Source: Lytechinus variegatus
Lineage: Eukaryota > Echinodermata > Echinoidea > Temnopleuroida > Toxopneustidae
Length of the DNA: 64,000 nt
Reading direction: 5' to 3'
NCBI RefSeq assembly: GCF_018143015.1
Contig: NC_054746.1
Location: 39,186,687 to 39,250,686 of the forward strand
Shown here: positions 53,524 through 64,000 of the stretch, piece by piece
Layout: the number at the start of each line of letters is the position of its first letter
Position numbering within the stretch: the first letter of the stretch is position 1
Position numbers and translations under genes: made by a program
The notes under the pieces: generated by a model
The model's database searches: none
Told to the model about the DNA's origin: nothing
What the model saw: the letters and a program-made list of their open reading frames with translations, nothing else

Positions 53524-54750
53524 TTAGGCCTGGGACGATTGTCATTTTTACCATTCAATTATTTCCTGAAAAAAATAATCGAATGATTCGATTGTTCGTC
53601 GGAAATCAGGTCTTTTAATAGTTGACCTACTTTATGGTGAAATCTCCATCAAAGTCACATGTTTAGAATAAATGAAAGTAGGACCTTTTTCCCCTTCTCC
53701 ATGATATTTATATCAAAAGAAACTACATGAAATGAGATTAAAACTTTCAGTTTATTGTTCCAATGAAAATCCTTCCTAAATCCATGCTGGTACTCTGGTA
53801 TTATGCATGCATCCCTCCAAGTGCCACACCCCTGCATATGAATGAATCAGCCCAGATCAGCCAGTCCAAAGCCCAAAGATGTAAACAACTCATTCATGAA
53901 CTATTCTTTGAGACTAACCCCGGTGGAGCATTTCTTGAACAATTTCATCCCTTGCCCACACCATGTCCCCGCCCCCACTTGTGGCACTGCCCACGATTCT
54001 ACACATGTATTTCAAAAAAATATTTTGCAAAATATTTAATTTGAAATACCTTTTAAAATTACGATTTTTTTATCATTTGAACCTACATGTATAACTGGGT
54101 CTATTTTTGGAGACTAGTCGAGAAAGTACCGGTGAAGACGGGCGCATGTTGGAATGTAGTTTTCATTGTGTGAGGGGGATAGAAAAAAGGTTGCATTATT
54201 GTTTTGAAACATGAAAGGAATTCTCCGGCTCCCACCCTTATCTTTCTCCCTCACACACACACAGATGGGGGAGGGGTCAATTTATTTCTGAAGTCATGAC
54301 CTCTCCTGATAAGGGAACCACTGCCTTCTTCTTTGTTTCCCCAAAAGTTTCATTGGCTATCCGAAGGTCCAATCAGCTCAAGTGAGCTTGGTTGTGTGTT
54401 TTCTTATTGTTTTGTGCACGCAGACAATGAACTCATTTTGTGTATCGAGGGCAAGGTTGGGTGGGACTTAAAAAAATTCGGAGCGCTTTCATGTTGGTGT
54501 GTAACTGTGAATGTAATACAATCATTGATTATTTTTGAAAAATTATCTCGGTAACATAATTTTTAAACCTGTATGAAGTGTCATTGTTTTCTTGTCATTT
54601 TGTTATTATTACTTGGGTATTCGAGTTCTCCCAATGTCATAATCGGGATCTGCCGAACATTCGATTTGTGTAAATTTTGCTAATCGATTGGTGATTGGCG
54701 GCATGCCAATCGAACCATTCGATCAATCGATGTTTACTCCCAGGCCTAGC
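53524..54750. mobile_element. putative 1.2-kb TIR element (TAGGCCTGGGA ends)
   Basis: TAGGCCTGGGACGATTG at the left is answered by TAGGCCTGGGAGTAAACATC in reverse at the right. Both ends are rich in 'atcga'/'attcgat' words. The interior is non-coding. It ends about 245 bases before the TTC8 start codon. Confidence 0.5.
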
Positions 54751-54976
54751 ATTTATGTGCATTTGTGTGGGCTTAAAAATACGCCACAATGGGGCTTCCT
54801 TGGCGTCTATTTGATGAAAAGGCCATGGCTTCCGCGCTCCGCGGGAGTGGCAGCACAAGTCCCCGACATGGGTGAATTTTTTTCTGGCGAGAACGCTGTT
54901 GCAGTCTGTATGATAAAAGGATCAATAAAAAATATCAAAATCAGTAACAATGGATTGCTGTTTCTTTCAATTACAG

Positions 54977-54996
54977 GTCAGCTTAGCAGAGTGAAA
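54977..54996 (+). other. TTC8 5' UTR tail after a likely splice acceptor
   Basis: A pyrimidine-rich run ending TTACAG at 54976 looks like a 3' splice site, so the 20 bases before the ATG would be the start of the first coding exon, with a non-coding exon further upstream that I could not locate. An in-frame open stretch upstream (from 54688) is therefore probably not translated. Confidence 0.5.
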
Positions 54997-57900
54997 ATGG
55001 ATCCCTTGTACATGGCAATGAGTCTGTTCCGCAGGAGAAAGTTTGAAGAATGTGTAACAGTCTGCTCTCAGCTTTTGGATAAGAATCCTTATGATCAGGT
55101 ACTTGTACTTGTTTTTTGCCTGGTACACGGTCTTTTATGTAGCTTTTTGTAAAGTTCAGAATTATTGAAGGACCTGCATCTACCTTTCATCAACTACCTT
55201 AGACCATTCATTTTCACAGAATTTAAAAAGGCTTTTGATAAATAAATGTTATATAAATAAATGTCATGTGATACATTCACTGCATCTTGACACACTTTTC
55301 AATATGTTTCAGCACATTTATCATCCTGTTCTTGTCTCATTTGTCACCCAAACTTACTGCCTTGCCTTATCTAAAATAATTTAACTTTCTTATTATTTTT
55401 CAAGCAAATGGTATATCAATCCTCACCATCCTCATATTCCAGAAAAATGTCGTTTATACTGTATGGCATTTAAATGAAGTTGCCACCAGCTGTAGGATGT
55501 GGATATTTTTTTTAATGTGCCAGTGCAAAGACTTGAAACTCAATAGACTATTTCAGTTTATTTTACATTTATTTTGATAGCGATCAAAGTTCTCACCATT
55601 TCTCATAATTCATTCTGTATATAAGTATAAATCAGTCTTTTTTCAATCGCCATATTAAAGTCTGCTTGGACCTTAAAGACAAGAGCATTGACTGAACAGG
55701 TTTACTTAGATGAGGTAGATGTGGATGAAGAAGGCATTGCTGAGATGCTTATGGATGATAATTCAATAGCTCAAGTAACACGTAAGTTTATTTTTTTTTG
55801 TTATTAAATAAAATCTTGGAGGATTTTATTGAGACTTATACCAGAATTATATCAAATGATTTAATGATGGTTTTGGTTTAGTATATCTGATAATTTAATT
55901 TCTATTTTGATTCATGTACATTTAGGATATTGATTTATCTGATATAGGTTTTGAAAGGATACCTTCATGCAAATTTTAATAGTGAAATGATAAAGGGCCA
56001 AAACTTTCATGCCAGAACCCTTTACAATCATTTAGGGATGAATTAAAATTCAGTATATAAAAGATAAAAAACTTAAAAAGAATAACACAACCCTAGTTGG
56101 TGTATGTACACAAAACCTTTTTGTACATTGATCTTTCTATGAATTTTATTGCAATAGGTCTTCATTTTATAAAGGAAGTGGTTAAAAGTTGGGATTAAAA
56201 TATGAATATTTATAATACATTCAGGTCCAGGCACATCATTAAAGAAACCTGGTACTGGTTCAGGGGCACCCAGTGCAGGGATGCGTCCTACATCTCAGTC
56301 TGGAAGACCTTTGAGTGGGTTTGTAAGACCAGGTACACAGAGCGGTAGACCAGGTACTATGGAACAAGCTATCAGAGCCCCTAGAACGGCACACACAGCT
56401 CGTCCTGTCACCAGTGCTTCAGGCAGATTTGTTCGCCTTGGAACGGTGAGTTACGAGATTTAATTTGTTATTAATTTAATTAAGATATTGAAGCTTGGTT
56501 AGTTTTCACCAAAAATAGAAATGATGAGAGTGCATCTCTGCATCAGAATAGAAATGCTGAATTTACTAAATGGTTTGTAAACAGGATGATTGAGTATTAT
56601 TGAGCATTATAATGCTTTAACTCAAATTGTGTGGTGTAAAAAGGGATGATTTCATGTGGGAAAGTACTTGGGCATAGATTCATGAAACCTAAAGAAAATT
56701 TACATAATTTGAAAAGGTCTGTCATCTCCTTTGCCATTTGATCAATGCAAACTGCATAATATTCCACACATTGTCTACACACTACACAAATCTCCCCAAT
56801 CTACTCCGCATATTTAACAGAAATTTGCACTCAGTCATCATGACCAATTGAATATATACTCTTAAATGTTTGAGCAGCTATGAATTCACATCAATAAACA
56901 TAATAATTATAATTTATTGAACAGGCTTCTATGCTGTCCACACCAGATGGGCCATTTATCAATATTGCAAGATTGAACATCTCAAAGTATGCTGCCAGAC
57001 CAAATCTAGCCAAGGTAATGTACTCACTGTAGTCAAATGAATTATTTGGGGTTAAAAAAGAGCTTCCGTGAATGTCAGGTTTCCTGAAATGACGTGATTC
57101 TATTGCAAACAAACTCAAAATATTTCTCAAAACCTCTCTTATTTATGCATTATACAAATTCATTAGATTGTGTAAGTGAACATGATATCCCTGAAAGGTA
57201 GATATTGCTCAAAGTAATGTTTGCAGCTCTGAGTAAAGTGATTAGGTATTATACTTCAAAATCGCAACAAAATTTGCTTCTTCATGAAAAGAAAAGAAAG
57301 ATTTATTCATTTACGTTGGAATTTTATATTTTTTAATTAATTGAAGAAAGGAGATTCCATGCCTTTCACACTGTCTTGGATCAAAATTTTACTCATCTAA
57401 CCAACTTTAAACCTAATCCTTATCCTCACATTTATTGAACCCCAAAATCCAATTATAACTGAATTTCTATGTCTTGCAAGGAATTGAAATAATGAGCAGT
57501 GTGTACCAAGATCAAACATCAAGTAAAAAATATGTTAGCATGTAAATACAGCATGTTTAGTCTGGTCTAATTTCTTTATATACCAATAAGTTCACAGATG
57601 TTTCAATAAGTTTTGTTATCAAATGGATCGTCATTACAAAATATTTATCAACATTGTGCTTGTATTTTTTTTTTCTAGGCTTTATTTGAATATATTTTTC
57701 ACCATGAAAATGATGTGAGGAATGCATTAGAGTTAGCAGCCAAGGCTACTGAAGCTTGTCAATTTAAAGACTGGTGGTGGAAGGTACAGCTTGGAAAGTG
57801 TTATTACAGGTAAGACGGTTACAACTGATTCTTCAGTTTGGGTTAGTTTTTATGCTCATTTCTTATAGGGCAGCTTCAAGTACCTGACCAAAGATGATAT

Positions 57901-60900
57901 ATGCACTGACATAACATCATGCCTGGCTGATTGCATGATTGTTGCTATATAACCAATTGAAAATGCTTTTGGTATTATTTCGAAGCCTCTCAGTTTGGGC
58001 CACCATGTATTAAGAGTTCTAGATTCATTTACCTGTATATAGCTGTAACCACTTACACACAAAGCCATAGAACTTTTTTATCATTTCAAGGTATTGCAAC
58101 TTGGTGAGGAGACAACTATGCATACATGAAAGAGGGTTTGTTCCAAACATGTGAATCTATTCACACTTTTGTCATAGGTCACAGCTTGTTATCATATTTT
58201 TAGTCCACTGTTTATGTAAATTAACCTAAATGAACTATTGACTCATTAATTCAGAAATTTTGGGTAGTTATTTGTGAAAACATTGAAAAGCATGAGTTTA
58301 ACACCATAATTCAAAAGTGTACATTTATTATTATACCCTTGATCAGAGTGTGTACATGTGAATGCATGACATGTGCATTTATTATGGTATCAAACCATTG
58401 ACTCGAAACCACATTTGTGAATTGGAGAACAAAGTTTCGCTTGCTGTCTTGGTTCATGAAATAAGTCCCTTGAATTTATATCACAAGGTTTAGGGATTGT
58501 ATCATAGTATTAATGTTATTTGGTATGAAATCTGTATTGGCAGCACTTAATTCTGTGTAAATTGAATGAATGCCCAGCAGGATTCCTCTGTTGAAATGAA
58601 AGATCACAATAATGCAAACTATGTTGTAGCCGGACTTATGATTATGGAATGTACAGCAAATATTATTTCTGAAAAATTGACCTTTATGCATGAACCTGAT
58701 ATTATCATGAGTTTTTTTATTTTATATTTATTTTACATTAAATCAGGTTAGGGTTATTCCGTGATGCTGAGAGTCAGTTCAAATCAGCTATGAAGCAGCA
58801 TGATGCCATAGATATATATCTATACCTTTGTAAAGTATATGTGAGGTTGGATCAGCCGTTAACTGCTGTGGATATCTACAAACAGGGTCTGGAAAAGTTT
58901 CCCAGTGAGACTACTCTTCTGACTGGCATTGCCAGAATATATGAGGTAATTTTTCCTCATTATTGTAAATGCAATCTCAAATTTGTAATTGTAACCAAAT
59001 ATCACAAAAACCTAATTATTCCTTAACTTGGTGTAAAAGGTTCATTTCTGTAGGACTTGTTCATTGTCATCAAGCAAGTCATGTGAGGAAAATAAACAAA
59101 ACGAGCTTCTTTGTTGGTATCATTCATACCTTATGCAGCTATGAATAAAACTTATGTCAAATTCAATTCTGAACAATTGAATTATTATTAATATTATTAT
59201 CAGACGACTGCTACACCGTTCTCGTTCACTGCTCCTAAAACTCCCTATTGAAGTGAAGTAACCCACTATTGATGATGAATAAGAATTGATGTTTCTTTGT
59301 TTTGTTTATACAGGCAATGAATGACATGGTGAATGCAGTTAAATACTACAAAGATGTATTGAAGCATGATAACACACATGTAGAAGCAATAGCTTGTATA
59401 GCAAATTATCATTTCTACTCTGACCAACCCGAGATAGGACTCAGATACTACAGGTTTGATATCCTTTTATTCCTTAAATGTTTTTTAGAACTGCGAGTTA
59501 TACAGAAAGTAACATGACATTGATTAAATACAAATGGTTACAGTGTCTAAATTGCACATTAAGATAATTGCATGAGATCCTGTTAGATTCCATGCATGGT
59601 TTCTGTTGAATTTTAATATTCTAATGAGAGTACAATTTGAAGTAACCAACCCAGATGATGCTGCTTAGCAATAACAGTGCACTGTGCCCATATTGTCTGG
59701 TTTGCATATGAACATACCTGCATGAAATCTATATCTTTTTAAAGAAACAGATATGCCTTGAAAAAAATGAAGAAACACTTTGTGGTCAAATGTTATTTTA
59801 CAGACTATTTTACAAGTTTTTTCTTTTCTTGCACTTCTTCCAATTTTAGGTAAATATGTTTTGAATGCATTTATTTCTTTTGACTTGTAATGATGGGAAA
59901 AAAAATTAATTGAATTGAAATGTTATTTTCTTTTTCTTAAAAATGTCTTAAACAGGAGATTACTTCAGATGGGTGTTTACAATGCAGAACTCTACAACAA
60001 CCTTGGATTATGCTGCTTCTATGCACAACAGTATGACATGACACTGACATCATTTGAGAGGGCGCTATCACTCTCAACTGATGATGCCACTACGGCAGAT
60101 ATCTGGTACAATGTTGGTCAAGTTGCTATGGTATGTATCTTGTTTGTAAGATGTGAAAAAACATTCCCAATCTTAACTAATTCTATGAATGATTGTAGTG
60201 ATGTTTCTATGTTCTATACTTCAGTGATCAAAATCTGATCGAATGTTTGGAAATAATAACTATCAATGATCGAACCATACATTTGCCATTTTGAATTTTT
60301 CTCTTACGATGAGAAAATATTCATAACATTACTTTTTGTAACCTATCTAGCACATCACAGTATTTATTAGTATTTGAAGTGATTTCAATATTAAAATATT
60401 TGGATTCATAATGTAATAATGCTATAATAGGAGAGGGATATAATTTGTTTAGTATATGGTCCATGTTGAAAATGTAGTTTTGAATACGTATGAAAAGCAT
60501 TTATTGATAACGACACTGATAGAATCACCCTTGTATTCCTTTGCAGGGTATTGGTGACACAGGTCTAGCTCTACAATGTTTTAGGTTAGCTCTCACATCA
60601 AATAATGATCATTCTGAGGCGTATAATAATCTGGGAGTACTAGAGTTACGTAAAGGACACATCGATCAGGTAACTCAATTCATATCTCATACAAAGTATT
60701 GACAATTTCTTGATGTGTCATAATTGTAAATGAGTGGTATAACACTTTTATATAAACATAGGGTTTATACCCTCTACATGTATAATACTTTGACCAATTT
60801 ATTTTATCTTCAGGGATCTTTTAAAATGTATTAGATATATTAGATAAATGAACTCAATGTGACAATGGGTGTATCCCAATTCAAGGTTCAACATCATTTA

Positions 60901-62907
60901 TCACAGAAGTTCAGTGTGTTGATTCATAGCTGAAATAAATCATTTACAATGTGTGTTTTTAGTGTCTTACAAAATGTATTGAAATTTCAATTAACTTTTA
61001 ATGATCTGATGTTACGTGTAAACTATCGTCAGTGTCAGATGTACAGAGTATGTATATAATTACAAATGTACATGTACATGTTATTTCAATTGATTCATGG
61101 TGTAATATTTTTAGAAAAATAAGGTTCTTTTCTTTACATATGAGGTTATATGGACTTGGTCTTCGACAAACTCTTTTAAACTTAACCAACATCCATTATT
61201 ATTTTTCTATCTCAAAGTTTTCAATGGTCTTAAAGTTAGTTCATCATATACATGCACTCCCAAAGTCTGTTTGCCTTTAATAGTGTTAAGCCATATCTTA
61301 CCTTGACTATGAACTATAACAAAACGATCGAAGTCTGCTTCACTTGAATTCTGTATTGATGACACTTTGAATATGATATCAACACAAGAAAAAAAATATA
61401 TTCTCTTATGTCATTTTATTTTTTTTCCAAGGCAAGAGCATTTTTCCAGGCAGCCCAGATGCTTGCTCCTCATATGTTTGAACCACACTATAATTTTGCA
61501 TCACTTTCAGACCAAGTAAGTTGACTAGTATTACTCCATTGAGCTCACTTCTTATACTTTCATCCTCCTTTCTCTTCTAATTGGATGTTCATTTTCCTCT
61601 CTTTCATCTGTTTTTCTACATGCAAAGTTATCTTGTTTGCTTTAACCCTAACACTGCAGGGGGAGGGGGCAGTGGGGGGTTGAATCATCCCCCCCTTGAC
61701 ATTTTTTGCAACAATTTTTGTCACAAAAAATGCATCTTTTGAGTCCAAATTTACGATGCCTGGGTACGCAGTTGAAAAATTACACAACTTTATGTAAGTG
61801 CATGTCAGACCCAAAATTGCTAAAGATGTGATTTTGTGTACAAAGTCAATGTAAATTTAGTTTTCTAATCTTATTCATAAAGATATGATTATTTTATTTA
61901 TCTGCTGAAATAAATTGATTTTAGGGTTATTATGCTCCAAAAAGGTTCGACAGTAAATGTAGCATAAAAAACAAAGAAAAACAATAAAACAATAAAATAC
62001 ACCAGAAATTTATTTCAAACCAGGATTTTTTTAATTTGTAACTGTTAGCATTTGTATGAAGAATATTTACACCAGAAATCAGCATTCTAGGAGCTTTTTT
62101 ATGTGAATTAGCATAATTAAACATTTTTTTAAGATTTAACTATACAGCCTTGTAGATTATATCCCACATTATTATCATGCCAATTTTCAGGGTGTTTGCT
62201 CGATCGGCAGCTAAGATCTCAAAGGGGGTTGATTCTACCTCCTCCTCGTCATGGAACACTCAAAAAAGCCCGGTTAGGGTTAAATTCAGTTTCAGTTCAA
62301 TTCAATTTGCATTTATTTAATTCTCGATAAAAACAATTATAAAGCAAGGTATGAGGAACAATATATTTACAAGCAAGAGTAAAAATGAAAATGAAATGGG
62401 GAACTGCATAAATAAAGCCAAGTGGCATTGTGTAAGCTTAGTTCCCAAAACATTAATAACACAAATGACAAGTGTTTAAGAGTAAGTATGAGCAGTGTAT
62501 ATTGACTGTCTTGTAGAAGCTGTGTACCAAGAGAGGCTGACTCACCTGTATATCTTTCTTTGTAATCCCTATGTATCGGTCATGTTTATCAAAAGTCAAG
62601 TTGTGGTCACGTATTGATATGAGATCTAAATGAATAGAAAATTGGGCTGCAATCTGCTTTATAATCTTTTTCATGTCCATTCATGAATTGATAAATTTGT
62701 AAATTCACAGTTGTGACAAACGTAATAGTTTTCTTGCTGCAACCTTAGTGTTCCTCTTAACACTTTTCCGAACCTATTATTCGATGGCAGGTTGGTGATC
62801 TCCAAAGCAGCTATGGGTCAGTGAAGAAAGCAGTGGATTCTTATCCAGAACATTGTGATTCTAAGGAGCTCTTCTCACAACTCAAGAAACATTTTGCTTT
62901 GCTCTGA
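54997..62907 (+). CDS. TTC8: tetratricopeptide repeat protein 8 (BBS8), 11 exons, complete
   Basis: A BBSome subunit needed for ciliary membrane-protein traffic. Exons: 54997-55098, 55661-55781, 56225-56445, 56925-57014, 57679-57809, 58747-58945, 59314-59453, 59956-60130, 60547-60669, 61432-61515, 62791-62907; all GT/AG, phases consistent, 500 residues (human forms about 505-541). It opens MDPLYMAMSLFRRRKFEECV (first TPR). Residues 76-148 are the Gly/Pro/Arg-rich linker with repeated SGRP (QSGRPLSGF, QSGRPGTMEQAIR, SGRFVRLGT). Next comes FEYIFHHENDV...KDWWWKVQLGKCYYR, then tandem TPRs including KVYVRLDQPLTAV, DNTHVEAIACIANYHFYSDQ, NNLGLCCFYAQQYDMTLTSF and EAYNNLGVLELRKGH. It ends LKKHFALL. 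Exon 1 joins directly to SAWTLK, without the 10-residue segment of the vertebrate retina-specific exon 2A. The last intron contains a TTAA MITE. Confidence 0.97.
61646..62279. mobile_element. TTAA-flanked piggyBac-like MITE (intact relative of 11710-13840)
   Basis: Ends CCCTAACACTGCAGGG and, reversed, CCCTAACCGGGCTTTTTT, with TTAA on both sides (61642-61645, 62280-62283). Inside each end is a G/C-run block ('gggggttgaatcatccccccc', 'aaagggggttgattctacc'). 634 bp, non-coding. It lies in TTC8 intron 10. Confidence 0.8.
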
Positions 62908-64000
62908 TTGGTGACACTCCAGCCCATCCTGATAACTTAATGAATGGTGAAAATATCTCTCACAATAGAAAGAAGACTGATAAAGTTCTGGTACGAGAAG
63001 CAGAGTTGACATGGTACATAAAGTCAATGGTGTATGTTGACATATGAAAGTGTGTGTCTTATCTGGTAATGAACCATTACAATCAGCAATGCTTTCACAC
63101 TATTCCTTTGGCAGTGTGCAACTTGAAGTTCATTGATTTTTTCCCCTCTATGATTGGAGGATGAAATATCCAGAAAATTCTTCATTATCTCCATCACTAT
63201 CTTCACAATTTCATTTGAGAGGACTTTTATGCAGTTTCATGTGCACCCTTTTAGAAATCTCTCTCGTGTGAAAGTGTAGAAATTATGAACATCGGCACAT
63301 TGCTGGTTGAACTGTGTTTAGAAAATATGATGCAAAACACACTTCTGCTTTTATTTATAGTACTATTTTGAAAAGTGAAAGATATATACATGTGTAGGTA
63401 TATGGTTTTGAACACATTTAGACATGTGTGCAGTGATTGATTGGGTCCAGGTCATGTACTCCAGTTCTGCATTTCATTTCCTCAGTATATACTGGTATTT
63501 TATGTTGATGCATGGAGAATTAAATCACATATAAGCTCTTCTTACAAAAGCTGAATATTTAATAGATGCTGCCATCAATATATATGCATAATAAGTCTTG
63601 CACTTTAATCAGAATATATCATGTTGCATTGTATATCATGTTGCTACTATCACCTTGATTTCATAAGTAAATGCATTGTCCACTGAAAAGTGGCAACTTC
63701 TTTTCTTTTAGTTTTGGATAAAAGAATAGGTATCCAGATGATTGTATACCAGGCATCACTAAAAAATGTCATCTATTTGAAATTATGCAGAATAGCAGGT
63801 TATTCTCTTCATGCTTCAAACATGGCATATGATAAATACAAAATAAGGGGAAATGTTGTTCAGAAAAACATGGTCCTGGAATATGAATAAGATAAAACCT
63901 TTTTTTTCCAGGTGGTAAATAGTTTGAAGTTATTTTTTTTTTTCATTATTTTTGAAATTCTTGGTACATCAAACAATAGATAGAAATGTATGAATGTATT
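62908..64000 (+). other. TTC8 3' UTR and downstream flank
   Basis: No second gene begins before the window ends. No perfect AATAAA follows the stop; ATTAAA near 63519 is the best polyadenylation candidate. A 66-codon frame at 63690-63890 has no domain. Confidence 0.4.

Noticed and set aside
54688-54996. N-terminal extension of TTC8 in the same frame
   Set aside because: A splice acceptor at 54976 interrupts it, the upstream residues have no family match, and part lies in a transposon end; the ATG at 54997 matches the family start.

Overview
This is a eukaryotic, AT-rich, intron-rich genomic window from a marine invertebrate deuterostome. A sea urchin or related echinoderm fits best, judged from the three proteins, the intron style and the short repeat families; that placement is inference, not a database match. 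I resolved three complete host genes exon by exon. (1) Cytosolic malate dehydrogenase MDH1 is on the minus strand (23397 down to 10182): 8 coding exons, 334 codons, the same length and catalytic numbering as the vertebrate enzyme. (2) SUMO-activating enzyme subunit SAE1 is on the plus strand (29723-40994): 7 exons, 340 codons. (3) The BBSome subunit TTC8/BBS8 is on the plus strand (54997-62907): 11 exons, 500 codons. MDH1 and SAE1 are divergent, about 6.3 kb apart. SAE1 and TTC8 are co-oriented, about 14 kb apart. The three proteins act separately (malate-aspartate shuttle, SUMO conjugation, ciliary trafficking), and nothing here suggests an operon-like link.

The best biological find is at the MDH1 stop codon. 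The frame beyond the TGA (followed by C) runs 13 more codons and ends in Lys-Ser-Arg-Leu before a second TGA. That is a strong type 1 peroxisome targeting signal. Mammals make peroxisomal MDH1 by stop-codon readthrough, so this looks like the same dual-targeting device in an invertebrate.

Most of the rest is repeats. 0-10 kb: no gene; a degenerate TGACCT-type tandem array, CT-rich tracts and MITEs. 10-23 kb: MDH1, whose last intron holds an element with five DR1 (TGACCTTTGACCT) sites and a nest of TTAA-flanked elements, one inserted in another of the same family. Other introns hold a tRNA-like sequence, hAT-like MITEs, a LINE remnant and a tRNA-derived SINE. 23-29.7 kb: MDH1-SAE1 intergenic space with MITEs, a LINE 3' end and G/C homopolymer runs. 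29.7-41 kb: SAE1; intron 1 carries nested MITEs and long hairpins, intron 6 a shrunken piggyBac copy. 41-55 kb: no gene; a second SINE, a composite of elements at 47-50.4 kb, an 800-bp polypurine tract and a 1.2-kb TIR element. 55-64 kb: TTC8.

Exon borders were placed by hand from GT/AG junctions, reading phase and remembered vertebrate homologues. UTR ends and most repeat borders are approximate.
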